Source: SYIM01 sp964581825 (GTDB taxonomy: Bacteria > Pseudomonadota > Gammaproteobacteria > Burkholderiales > Burkholderiaceae_E). From it: 13,764 bases of DNA. Position 1 is the stretch's first letter. Every line of letters begins with the position of its first letter. Under the pieces are notes generated by a model, which was given only the letters and a program-made list of their open reading frames with translations, had not been told where the DNA came from and did not search any database. The position numbers and the translations under genes were made by a program. The stretch covers positions 1-13,764 of the forward strand of contig CAZORB010000116.1 of assembly GCA_964581825.1 (NCBI GenBank). Reading direction: 5' to 3'. Below are positions 6,219 to 13,228 of the stretch, piece after piece.

Positions 6219-6230
6219 CAAAAAGTGACC
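6213..6230. promoter_or_regulatory. PpsR/CrtJ-type operator 2 (over the puc -35), one mismatch
   Basis: TGTCAACAAAAAGTGACC matches TGT-N12-ACA except for the last base; the arms are TGTCA/TGACC. It covers the -35. It lies 8 bp from operator 1, the same arrangement reported for the paired CrtJ sites at the Rhodobacter capsulatus bchC promoter, which bind the repressor cooperatively. The weaker site is likely filled through cooperation with the perfect one. Confidence 0.65.
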
Positions 6231-6278
6231 CATTGCGGTGCGGTGTGTCCGCGACGCATCGAGAGCAGTGTTGGAAAT

Positions 6279-6296
6279 GCCCGCGCGCAGGCGGGC
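6279..6296 (-). terminator. Weak hairpin after the second Bug gene, candidate terminator
   Basis: GCCCGC, loop CTGCGC, GCGGGC on the minus strand, 7 nt after the stop of the receptor gene, followed by only ATTTCC. It could insulate the puc promoter from transcription coming from the receptor genes. The T tract is poor, so a true rho-independent terminator is doubtful. Confidence 0.35.
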
Positions 6297-6303
6297 CTTG
6301 AAC

Positions 6304-7278
6304 TTACTGTTTGCCGATTCGGCGAACGACTTCACCCATGACCCGAGCGTCATCGCTGACGAAGCGCGCGAAGGCGGCGCTGTCGAGATATTGGATGGGC
6401 GTACCGGCTCCGCCGATCGCTTTCACGACACGCTCGTCGGTTGCCGCGCGCGCAGCCGCCTCACGCAGACGAGCGGCCACTGCGTCGGGGAGGCCAGCCG
6501 GCGCGAAAATTCCAGACCACTGCGAGAACCTGACCTTGAGTCCGCTTTGCTCAAGACTGGGTACATCGGGCAACGCGGCTAGCTGTGCGTCGCCCCAATG
6601 CGCGAGCGCCCGCAGCCGCCCCGCCTTGATATGCTGAACAACCGTTGCCGGCCCCGTGGCAAGCGCATCAACCTGCGAGCCGATCAGCCCGACGATTGCG
6701 GGACCCGCGCCGGTGTAAGGCACATGCAGCATGAACGTGTTGGTGGACTGTTTGAGCATTTCCATTGGCACATGCATGGTGCCGTAGTTGCCCGATGAGC
6801 CAAACGTGATCGCGCCAGGGCGTTTACGCGCATCGGCGATGAATTCATCGAGCGTCTTCCATGGGCTGTCGGCACGTACGACCAGCACCGTGGGGTCAGC
6901 TGTGACGCGCGCGATCGGCATCAGCTGTTCCAGCGTGAACATCGGCGTGCGCTCCAGCACCCGATCCGCCTCAGGAAGAATCGTGACCGAAGACAGGGCC
7001 ATCATCAGTGTGTAGCCGTCGGGTTTGGCCCGAGCTACCTGAGCCATGCCCACGCCGCCGCCGGCCCCCGCTCGGTTCTCAACCACCACCGGCTGCCCGA
7101 GCACGCGCGACAAGGCTTCAGCCACCGGGCGCCCTACGGTATCGGCAACGCCGCCAGGTGGGAATGGGATGATCATGGAAATCGGACGGGTCGGCCATGC
7201 GTCCTGGGCCAGGGTGGTTGCAGCGGGTAGCGCGGCGAGTGCTGCAAGCAGCGCTCTTCGGGATTGATTGAGACGCAT
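6304..7278 (-). CDS. Bug/TctC-family periplasmic solute receptor (second of a tandem pair)
   Basis: A 324-residue tripartite tricarboxylate transporter-type extracytoplasmic receptor. The N-terminus MRLNQSRRALLAAL...TTLAQ is a signal peptide, with a Tat-like SRRALLA. The mature part opens WPTRPISMIIPFPPGGVADT and has the family core GQPVVVENRAGAGG, PDGYTLMM, the ligand-loop region HVPYTGAGPAIVGLIGSQVD, and the C-terminal lobe FSQWSGIFAPAGLP. Bug receptors bind small carboxylates, amino acids or aromatic acids in the periplasm. No tctA/tctB membrane genes are in the window, so this is an orphan receptor, as is common in betaproteobacteria. It follows the first receptor by 40 bp, with GGAG 10 nt before its ATG, so the two are probably co-transcribed. 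The ligand cannot be told from the sequence. Confidence 0.93.
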   Translation of the reverse strand: MRLNQSRRALLAALAALPAATTLAQDAWPTRPISMIIPFPPGGVADTVGRPVAEALSRVLGQPVVVENRAGAGGGVGMAQVARAKPDGYTLMMALSSVTILPEADRVLERTPMFTLEQLMPIARVTADPTVLVVRADSPWKTLDEFIADARKRPGAITFGSSGNYGTMHVPMEMLKQSTNTFMLHVPYTGAGPAIVGLIGSQVDALATGPATVVQHIKAGRLRALAHWGDAQLAALPDVPSLEQSGLKVRFSQWSGIFAPAGLPDAVAARLREAAARAATDERVVKAIGGAGTPIQYLDSAAFARFVSDDARVMGEVVRRIGKQ

Positions 7279-7318
7279 GGTGGCGAACTCCGGAACGTTA
7301 AAAAGGGGAGGGGCCGAA

Positions 7319-8323
7319 TTAGAACTGCGGAATACCGCGGCCGCTCACAATTTTGCGAAAGCTGTCGATGTCGCGCTGAACCCGATCGCGGAACTGTTCG
7401 GGCGAGGACGGGCCTGGCCGCCCGCCCAGGTCCTCAAGCTTTTTGATGATTTCGGGATCCGCGAGCGCTTCGCGAATCGCGCGATTGAGCCGGTCGACAA
7501 CGGGCTGCGGTGTTTTAGGCGTGGTGACGATTCCGAGCCACGATTCATACTCAAGTCCGGGAATCGTATCGGACGCTGCTGGAACGCCGGGTACCAGCGA
7601 AGTGCCTTCGCGGGAAGTAACCGCGAGCGCACGTACCTTGCCACCACGAATCAGCGGCAACGCTGCGGTAGCGGTTTCCACCATCAGATCAACTCGGCCG
7701 GCGACTACATCGGCAAACGCGGCGGGGGACCCTTTGTAGGGAACATGTGCCAGATCGATGCCCGCCTCAGCGTTGATCCACTCGCCCAGCAGATGGTGGG
7801 CTGCACCGATGCCTAACGATGAAAATGACAGCTTTCCGGGGTTCGCTTTGGCGCGTTCGATCAGATCGCGCAGACTGCGGATCGGCGAATCGGCGGCGAC
7901 GCAGTAAAACATCGGGTACACGGTGATTGTGCTGACCCAGGCGAAGTCGTCCAGCGGGTGCACAGGCATCTTGCGGAGCATCGCGGCCTGGCTGGCATGG
8001 CCACTTGGCAGCAGTGCCCAGGTGTAGCCATCGGGCTGCGCACGCGCAACCGCTTCAGCGGCAATCAGTCCGCCTGCGCCAGGACGGTTTTCGACTACCA
8101 CCGGTTGTCCGAGAATTGGCGAGAGACGCTGCGCCATGAGTCGCGACACGACGTCCGAGCTTCCCCCCGGCGCGAAGCCTACGAGCAGGCGGATTGGCCG
8201 ATTGGGCCATGGCTCGGGCGATTGAGCGAATACGCCGGACACAGCGCCCAGCCCGACGGTAGCGGCACCTGTCGCGACCAGATTGCGACGTTGGCGCGAG
8301 AAGGAATGGCGATTGATAAGCAT
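7319..8323 (-). CDS. Bug/TctC-family periplasmic solute receptor (first of a tandem pair)
   Basis: A 334-residue receptor of the same family as its neighbour but clearly diverged from it. The N-terminus has SFSRQRRNLVATGAATVG and ends near FAQ, a signal peptide with a possible Tat RR. The mature part starts WPNRPIRLLVGFAPGGSSDV and carries GQPVVVENRPGAGG, PDGYTWALLPSG, HVPYKGSPAAFADVVAGRVD and YESWLGIVTTPKTP. The start at 8321-8323 is supported by AGGGAG about 7 nt upstream. The gene lies 123 bp after dctM with no clear terminator between, so it may have its own promoter or be read from the TRAP operon. The divergence from the second receptor suggests two different ligands rather than a recent copy. 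Confidence 0.93.
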   Translation of the reverse strand: MLINRHSFSRQRRNLVATGAATVGLGAVSGVFAQSPEPWPNRPIRLLVGFAPGGSSDVVSRLMAQRLSPILGQPVVVENRPGAGGLIAAEAVARAQPDGYTWALLPSGHASQAAMLRKMPVHPLDDFAWVSTITVYPMFYCVAADSPIRSLRDLIERAKANPGKLSFSSLGIGAAHHLLGEWINAEAGIDLAHVPYKGSPAAFADVVAGRVDLMVETATAALPLIRGGKVRALAVTSREGTSLVPGVPAASDTIPGLEYESWLGIVTTPKTPQPVVDRLNRAIREALADPEIIKKLEDLGGRPGPSSPEQFRDRVQRDIDSFRKIVSGRGIPQF

Positions 8324-8446
8324 GATCTCTCCCTGAGTCGATAGCGGTTTTCAAAAGACAGTGCTGCCTCGCGCGACATTTGCGGCATCACTGCCTTCAA
8401 ACCTCGGACACGATCAAGCACCGCGCCCGAGGCTCCGCCCGAAAGC

Positions 8447-10525
8447 TTATCGTCCGTACAGCGCTTTCGGCAGCCACAGTCCGATTTCAGGAACCACGTA
8501 CAGAATAACGATCGCGAAAATCTGTATGCCCATGAATGGCAGCATGCCGCGAAAGATCTGATTTAACGTGACGTGTGGCGGGCTGACGCCTTTAAGATAA
8601 AACGCAGCCATAGCCACTGGCGGACTCAAAAACGCGGTCTGTAGATTCAGCGCGACCAGCAGGCCGAAGAACAGAGGGTCCACGCCGAAGTTATCCAGCA
8701 GCGGGATAAATATGGGCATGAAGATCACGATGATCTCGGTCCACTCGAGCGGCCACCCCAGTAGGAAGATGATGACCTGACTCAGGATCAAGAACTCGGT
8801 TTTGCTGAGGTTCATCGAAAGAACCCAGTTTTCAACCAGTTCCTGTCCCCCGAGCAGTGCGAACGCTGCCGAGAAAATCGAGCTGCCCACAAACAACCAG
8901 CAGACCATCGCGCTAGTTTTTGCCGTGAGAAACGCGCTGTCTTTCACCACCGTCACGGTGAGCTGTCGGTAGGCCGCCGCGAGCAAAAACCCGCCGGCTG
9001 CACCGACCGCTGCCGCTTCAGTGGGCGTGGCAAGACCGAACACGATGCTGCCCAGCACAGCAAGAATTAACACCACCAGAGGAAAGAAGCTGCCGAGCAG
9101 CATCTTGAAGACTTCAAACCGCTGGAAGCTGAGCACCGCGTAGAACGCGATCAGCGCAATTGCCGCCGCGCCTGCGCCAATCCAAAACCCGGTTGGTGCA
9201 GGATTCCGCGGAAGCTTGACCTCGCTACCCGGTAAGACGGAAGCACCCGGAGGCTCGGCCAAGCCGCCGGCAGCGCCTGCAGGCTGGCGCAGCGATTCTG
9301 AACCTGGCGGCTCCGCAAGTCCGCCACCGCTTGAAGGCGGCTCTCGCAGGCCTCCGCCTGAGCCTGGCGGTTCACGTAGTCCGCTGGCACCGGGCGGTTC
9401 CCGAAGGCTACCCGCGCCTGGCGGTTCTCTCAGACCACCTGAGGCGCCTGGGGGTTCGCGCAAGCCTCCCGCGCCGGGGGGTTCGCGAAGACCACCCGCG
9501 CCCGGGGGCTCAGCCAATCCGCCTGAGGATGCTCCACTTGCACGGGCCTCTGCCGCCGCAGCACGGTAGGCCGCTTCAGGGTCCGGCGCGGTCAACCCAT
9601 TCCAGACGATTCCCAGCAGGCCCAGCACGATGAGGGCGGGCAGCAGCGCCGCGAGGAGCTGCTTCAGAAGATAGCTGGCAGGCACGTCGGCATTGTTTTT
9701 ACCTTTGAGTGCGCGCACCAGACCTGACAGCGCAGCGCCCGGAAAGGCCTGCGCGACGCGATCCATCAGAGGAGGAAGCGGGATATGGCGGGCCTCTGCT
9801 GACAGCGGCGGTGCAAGTTCAGGCTTGAGTTTCGCCACCACGATCACATAAACAATGTACAGGCCGGCAAGCATCAGACCCGGGAAGAACGCGCCCGCGT
9901 AAAGCTGAACCACCGACACGCCTGCAGTTGCGCCGTAGACAATCAGCATCACCGAAGGGGGAATCAGAATGCCAAGGCACCCGCCAGCCGTGATTGCACC
10001 CGCACTGAGCCTGACGTCGTAACCCGCCCTGAGCATCTGCGGGAAAGCGAGCAGACCCATTAGAGTGACGACCGCACCCACAATACCTGTGGCGGTGGCG
10101 AACACCGCACAGGTAAAGAGCGTTGCCACGGCCAGCGATCCGGGAACACGCGCAAGCGATAGATGCAGGCTTCGAAATAGTTTTTCGATCAGGTTCGCGC
10201 GTTCAACCAGGTAACCCATGAACACGAACAGCGGGATCGAAATGAGCACATCGTTGCTCATCACCTTGAACGCTGACTGCACCATCAGATCGAGCGTCTT
10301 CGTGATGTCGCGATCGTAGGCAAACCAGGTGAAGATCATGCCCATGCCCATCAGCGTGAACGCTGTGGGAAAGCCCAGCATGATCGCCACCACGACCAGT
10401 GCGAGCATCGCGAGGCCAAGGTGGCCGCGGGTAAATTGTTCGGCGCTGAGCAGAACGATTGCGGTGCCAATAATGATCAGCCCCATCAGCGAGAAACCGA
10501 ACCAGAGTTCGCGACGGATCTTCAT
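8447..10525 (-). CDS. dctM: TRAP transporter large permease DctM with a proline-rich repeat insertion
   Basis: The membrane channel subunit of a TRAP (ATP-independent, sodium-driven) uptake system. At 692 residues it is far above the usual 425 or so. The family core is clear: LGFPTAFTLMGMGMIFTW (50-67), SNDVLISIPLFVFMGYLVER (90-109), GCLGILIPPSVMLIVYG (182-198), and the late motif LGSIVFGLATPTEAAAVGAAGG (491-512). The extra length lies before that motif. A hydrophobic stretch (290-308) is followed by a hydrophilic region (309-445) containing ten LREPP/LAEPP repeats at 335-429, then a further span (447-468). The ATG overlaps the dctQ stop (ATGA), so translation is coupled. The insertion stays in frame and flanking domains are intact, so the gene should be functional. 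Whether the loop is cytoplasmic or periplasmic I cannot say. Confidence 0.95.
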   Translation of the reverse strand: MKIRRELWFGFSLMGLIIIGTAIVLLSAEQFTRGHLGLAMLALVVVAIMLGFPTAFTLMGMGMIFTWFAYDRDITKTLDLMVQSAFKVMSNDVLISIPLFVFMGYLVERANLIEKLFRSLHLSLARVPGSLAVATLFTCAVFATATGIVGAVVTLMGLLAFPQMLRAGYDVRLSAGAITAGGCLGILIPPSVMLIVYGATAGVSVVQLYAGAFFPGLMLAGLYIVYVIVVAKLKPELAPPLSAEARHIPLPPLMDRVAQAFPGAALSGLVRALKGKNNADVPASYLLKQLLAALLPALIVLGLLGIVWNGLTAPDPEAAYRAAAAEARASGASSGGLAEPPGAGGLREPPGAGGLREPPGASGGLREPPGAGSLREPPGASGLREPPGSGGGLREPPSSGGGLAEPPGSESLRQPAGAAGGLAEPPGASVLPGSEVKLPRNPAPTGFWIGAGAAAIALIAFYAVLSFQRFEVFKMLLGSFFPLVVLILAVLGSIVFGLATPTEAAAVGAAGGFLLAAAYRQLTVTVVKDSAFLTAKTSAMVCWLFVGSSIFSAAFALLGGQELVENWVLSMNLSKTEFLILSQVIIFLLGWPLEWTEIIVIFMPIFIPLLDNFGVDPLFFGLLVALNLQTAFLSPPVAMAAFYLKGVSPPHVTLNQIFRGMLPFMGIQIFAIVILYVVPEIGLWLPKALYGR
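9239..9523 (-). repeat. In-frame minisatellite of ten 27/30-bp units inside dctM
   Basis: The units encode G-L-[R/A]-E-P-P-G-[A/S]-[G/S]. The repeated Leu occurs at residues 337, 346, 355, 365, 374, 383, 393, 403, 412 and 422, a spacing of 9 or 10 residues throughout. A degenerate eleventh unit (VLPGS) follows. Units alternate between LAEPP at the ends and LREPP in the middle, and one copy is LRQPA. Because every unit is a multiple of three, copy-number change would keep dctM in frame. On the plus strand the array has G-runs of five or six every 27-30 bp in its upper half. Confidence 0.93.
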
Positions 10526-11136
10526 TTCGCGGTCCTTGCGGTGTCGGCTGCCAGCGCGGCGATGTCCTCGTCTTTGACGTTGACCATTTTCTTCAGCTTG
10601 TCGACGTCAACCTCCTCGACGTCCTGCTCTCGTGAGGGCCACTCGCCGTCGCGAATACAGTGAATACAGCGGACGATCTCGACCAGTCCTTGCAAGAGAA
10701 GCAGTGCACCGGAAAAGGGAATGACAAACTTGAAGGGATAAAGTGGCAGTGGGGTCGCTGAGAAAGTTTTCTCGCGAATGGCCAGCGACTCGTTCGCGTA
10801 TTCCCAGCCCGCCCAGGTGAGCGCGAAAATTCCGGGAAGAAAGAACAGCACGTACAGAATCAGGTCGACCGTCGCCTGAGTTCTAGGTAGAAAAAATCCG
10901 TAAAGCACGTCGCCCCGGACGTGTCCGTTTTTTGCGAGCGTGTAGGCACCGGCAGTCATGAACAACACGCCGTACAGCATGATCTGGGCATTTAATGACC
11001 AGTCGTGAGGCTCGTTGAGCACATAACGGGAAAAAACTTCCCAAGTGATCAGTGCAGTCAGTAAAACAATAGCCCAGGCAAACGCCTGACCCACCCAGGT
11101 GGAAAGGCGGTCGACCGCAAGAAGCAGTTTCTGCAT
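10522..11136 (-). CDS. dctQ: TRAP transporter small permease DctQ
   Basis: A 204-residue four-span inner-membrane protein, the small permease of the TRAP system. It shows LSTWVGQAFAWAIVLLTALI (11-30) with WEVFSRYVLNEPHDWS after it, then LMTAG-like FMTAGAYTLAKNGHVRGDVLY, the typical DctQ loop between spans 2 and 3. Two further spans and an acidic/basic C-terminal tail (EQDVEEVDVDKLKKMV) follow. The ATG at 11136 begins MQKLLLAVDRLS; the open frame extends much further upstream to 11487 but that part overlaps dctP and has no family similarity. The tail is longer than is usual for DctQ. Its stop overlaps the dctM start by 4 bp. A 142-bp gap with three hairpins parts it from dctP. Confidence 0.94.
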   Translation of the reverse strand: MQKLLLAVDRLSTWVGQAFAWAIVLLTALITWEVFSRYVLNEPHDWSLNAQIMLYGVLFMTAGAYTLAKNGHVRGDVLYGFFLPRTQATVDLILYVLFFLPGIFALTWAGWEYANESLAIREKTFSATPLPLYPFKFVIPFSGALLLLQGLVEIVRCIHCIRDGEWPSREQDVEEVDVDKLKKMVNVKDEDIAALAADTARTAK

Positions 11137-11190
11137 TGGAGATCCGCGAAGAATGTGCACGCGCAGAAGAGGGCAGCACTGCACGCGCCA

Positions 11191-11205
11191 CGGGTCTGTA
11201 ACCCG
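11191..11205 (-). promoter_or_regulatory. Hairpin 3 in the dctP-dctQ gap
   Basis: CGGGT, loop TACAG, ACCCG on the sense strand: a 5-bp stem nearest to dctQ. Together with the two hairpins before it, it forms a string of structures expected to slow 3' decay of the dctP part of the message. Confidence 0.4.
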
Positions 11206-11212
11206 AAATGGG

Positions 11213-11248
11213 TACCGGAAGCTGCCGACTGAGCTGCCGCTTCCGGTA
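11213..11248 (-). promoter_or_regulatory. Hairpin 2 in the dctP-dctQ gap (10-bp perfect stem)
   Basis: The arms TACCGGAAGC and GCTTCCGGTA are perfect inverted repeats of 10 bp around a 16-nt loop. No T tract follows, so it is a stability or attenuation element rather than a full terminator. It is the strongest of the three stems in this gap. Confidence 0.65.
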
Positions 11249-11249
11249 A

Positions 11250-11269
11250 CGGCCCGGAGATCTGGGCCG
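11250..11269 (-). promoter_or_regulatory. Hairpin 1 directly after the dctP stop
   Basis: CGGCCC, loop AGATCTCC, GGGCCG on the sense strand, starting about 10 nt after the dctP stop codon. A GC-only 6-bp stem without a T tract; a likely 3' barrier protecting dctP mRNA, which is needed in excess over the permease. Confidence 0.55.
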
Positions 11270-11278
11270 ATCCGCCTG

Positions 11279-12394
11279 TTAACGGCGTCCGAAGTAGTGG
11301 TTGTAGGCCATCTTGAAGTCGACCAGGTAGTCGTTCTGCCAGCTACCGGCGCGTTGAGCAAACGCGCGCTGGCTGTCGAGAACCTTCTTGAACATCGCGT
11401 TCTCGCTCGACTTCTTGTCCATGATCTTGTCCCACGACGCGAGTTGGGCGCGCAGGATCGCATCCGGAGTCTTGTAGAAGTTGACACCGGCCTTCTTCAG
11501 CTCAATGTAGTCTTTTGAGTTGCGATCGACCGCCTTCCAGCTCATGTCCGCGCTGGCTGCCTGAACCGCGTAGTCGATGATGGACTTGACCTCGGCAGGC
11601 AGGGTGTTGAATTTCGCGCGGTTGAACAGGATTTCGAACTGTTCTGTGCTCTGGTGGAAGCTCTGCAGCATGCAGTTCTTGACCACGTCGGGGAAGCCCA
11701 GAATACGGTCAGACGATGCGTTGTTGAACTCGGCACCGTCGATCAGGCCGCGGTCAAGCGCAGGAACAATCTCACCGCCGGGCAGCGGGTTCACTGCCGC
11801 GCCCATGTCGGTGTACATGTCAACGGCCAGACCCACGGTACGGAACTTGGTGCCCTTGATGTCTTCGACGCGTGCGATGGGCTTCTTGAACCAGCCAAAG
11901 GGCTGGGTGGGCATTGGGCCGTACAGGTACGACACCACGTCGATGTTGATCGACTTGTAGATTTCGTCCAGCAGTTCTTTACCACCGCCGTAGTAGTGCC
12001 ACGACAGCAGCATGTTGGGATCCATACCGAAGCCTGGGCCTGATCCCCAGAGCGCGAGGGCGGAGTTCTTGCCGTAGTGGTATGCCACCACGCCGTGGCC
12101 GCCATCAAGCGTGCCCTTGGCAACGCCTTCAAGCAGTTGGAACGCGCCAACAACGGCACCCGCCGGCAGTACTTCGACGCGGACCCGGCCGCCGGCCATG
12201 TCGTTCACCTTTTTGGCGAAGTCGTTGGCGTACTCATGGAAGATGTCCTTCGCAGGCCAGGTGCTCTGGAAACGAAGGCTGATGGTTTGTGCGGTGGACA
12301 CCATGGGTGCCGCGAGCGCACCGGTGGCAACGGCGCCGCCTGCCGCTGACTTCAGAAAGCGACGACGCAAGGGGGTCTTGGATTTCTGGGACAT
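11279..12394 (-). CDS. dctP: TRAP transporter substrate-binding protein DctP (TakP-like branch)
   Basis: A 371-residue periplasmic receptor. MSQKSKTPLRRRFLKSAAGGA carries a Tat signal (RRRFLK), with cleavage likely near STAQ. The mature protein starts ISLRFQSTWPAKDIFHEYA. It has the family features GGRVRVEVLPAGAVVGAFQL (68-87), GWFKKPIARVEDIKGTKFR with Arg185, the arginine that binds the substrate carboxylate in TRAP receptors, and LPGGEIVPALDRGLIDGAEF with Glu222. The pattern WYYGGG/GWF/AEF is that of the TakP and chloroaromatic-type receptors, which bind 2-oxo acids or related carboxylates through a metal ion; the exact ligand is a guess. The start at 12394 is supported by AGGAGA at 7 nt; an in-frame ATG at 12436 lacks this and would put extra residues before the Tat motif. 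It is followed by three hairpins and dctQM. Confidence 0.94.
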   Translation of the reverse strand: MSQKSKTPLRRRFLKSAAGGAVATGALAAPMVSTAQTISLRFQSTWPAKDIFHEYANDFAKKVNDMAGGRVRVEVLPAGAVVGAFQLLEGVAKGTLDGGHGVVAYHYGKNSALALWGSGPGFGMDPNMLLSWHYYGGGKELLDEIYKSINIDVVSYLYGPMPTQPFGWFKKPIARVEDIKGTKFRTVGLAVDMYTDMGAAVNPLPGGEIVPALDRGLIDGAEFNNASSDRILGFPDVVKNCMLQSFHQSTEQFEILFNRAKFNTLPAEVKSIIDYAVQAASADMSWKAVDRNSKDYIELKKAGVNFYKTPDAILRAQLASWDKIMDKKSSENAMFKKVLDSQRAFAQRAGSWQNDYLVDFKMAYNHYFGRR

Positions 12395-12530
12395 AGAGGT
12401 CTCCTGGAGGGTTATCGGGTATTCGCGGTCGGGCACCAGCCAACCGAGGCTGTAAAACCCTGGAACATTAGCCGATTCCGTGCCGAAGCCGAAACTTATC
12501 CGAGAACGCGCATGTGGCGTTGGGATGCCC

Positions 12531-12560
12531 GGAAAAGATCGGGGAATAGGGACAACCCCG
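12531..12560 (-). terminator. Weak candidate terminator after the universal stress protein gene
   Basis: CGGGG, an 11-nt loop, CCCCG, then ATCTTTTCC on the minus strand, shortly after the usp stop. The stem is short (5 bp) and the T tract broken. The remaining part of the gap up to dctP (12395-12530) holds the dctP ribosome binding site; I saw no convincing promoter in it. Confidence 0.35.
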
Positions 12561-12565
12561 TCTAT

Positions 12566-13009
12566 TCAACGCCCGCCAGTCATGGCGATCAGCACGCTGC
12601 AGGGGGCGCTGTCCATCAGCGTGGCGCCAATAGAACCACGCCACCAGCGCTCGGCCCAGCCCTTGGCCCGGCGATGTCCTACGATGATCAGATCAGCACC
12701 CAGGCGCTTGGCGTGTTCGGAGATCTGCTCGACGGGTTCGCCACGCGCGAGGTGACCCTGGGCGGGAAATCCGCGCTCGCGCAGCATCTGTACGCCTTCC
12801 TCAAGCACTTTACGGTGGTGCTCGGTTTCGTCGGTTGCGTCGGGTACTTCGGAGATAACCACCTCGTATAGAACCGCCGCGGGCACCGGCTGCACCACCG
12901 CAATCAAATGGATTTCGGCCTTCGATTGCGTCGCAAGATACGAGCACTCGAACAGCGCGGTCCGTCCGCTCTGAGAACCGTCATACGCCAGCAGAATCTT
13001 GGTGTACAT
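12566..13009 (-). CDS. Universal stress protein, UspA family
   Basis: A 147-residue single-domain Usp. It begins MYTKILLAYDGSQSGRTAL, with Asp10 in the usual nucleotide-contact position, and has LGADLIIVGHRRAKGWAERW and RGSIGATLMDSAPCSVLI at the end. The ATP-binding motif G-x2-G-x9-G-[S/T] is degenerate: Gly111 is followed by Arg114 where the second Gly is expected, and the final Gly125-Ser126 comes one residue late. ATP binding is therefore uncertain. The start at 13009 is set by GGAGG 7 nt upstream; the open frame extends to 13216 but without family sequence. It lies upstream of dctPQM on the same strand. In Halomonas the Usp TeaD is encoded with and regulates the ectoine TRAP transporter TeaABC, so a role in tuning this TRAP system is plausible. 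Confidence 0.93.
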   Translation of the reverse strand: MYTKILLAYDGSQSGRTALFECSYLATQSKAEIHLIAVVQPVPAAVLYEVVISEVPDATDETEHHRKVLEEGVQMLRERGFPAQGHLARGEPVEQISEHAKRLGADLIIVGHRRAKGWAERWWRGSIGATLMDSAPCSVLIAMTGGR

Positions 13010-13228
13010 GTGTAGCCTCCGGAACCGATGAGTCGTGAGTGCCCGTCTGATTAGACGGCGTGAGTGCTCTGGGGTGCACTTCGTGAATTGATCGGTAAAT
13101 GCTAGCCCGTTTCTGGGACGACTTGCTTCATTCGCGCGCCTCGCAAGGGTAAACACCGAGTGGCGCAGGTATGCTTGCGCCGCCGATGACCTGACGGAAC
13201 GTGTTCGACGTGACAACTGGATGAGTGA
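13010..13228. other. Divergent intergenic region with two inverted repeats
   Basis: This 219-bp gap separates the minus-strand usp from the plus-strand hydrolase, so it should hold two promoters. I see CCGTCT-GATT-AGACGG (13043-13058, 6-bp perfect arms, in the usp leader) and GGCGCA-GGTATGCT-TGCGCC (13162-13181, 6-bp arms). Either might be an operator or a transcript hairpin. I could not pick out confident -35/-10 pairs. Confidence 0.4.

Noticed and set aside
8402..8432. Inverted repeat CCTCGG/CCGAGG between dctM and the first Bug gene, considered as a terminator
   Set aside because: Only 6-bp arms with a loop of about 19 nt and no T tract; too weak to call in GC-rich DNA.
9239..9523. Regular repeats considered as a CRISPR array
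   Set aside because: The units are contiguous and translate in frame within dctM; there are no unique spacers of constant length.
9216..9569. A 117-residue plus-strand open frame rich in PGGS repeats, opposite the dctM repeat
   Set aside because: It is the antisense of the minisatellite. Because each unit is a multiple of three and GC-rich, several frames stay open; there is no SD and dctM is clearly the real gene.
11137..11487. N-terminal extension of the dctQ frame up to 11487
   Set aside because: It overlaps dctP, crosses the hairpin region and is Arg/Thr-rich without membrane character; MQKLLLAVDRLS at 11136 matches DctQ starts.
13010..13216. N-terminal extension of the universal stress protein frame
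   Set aside because: Usp proteins begin at M-x-K-I-L-L; GGAGG lies 7 nt before the ATG at 13009, and the extension has no similarity.
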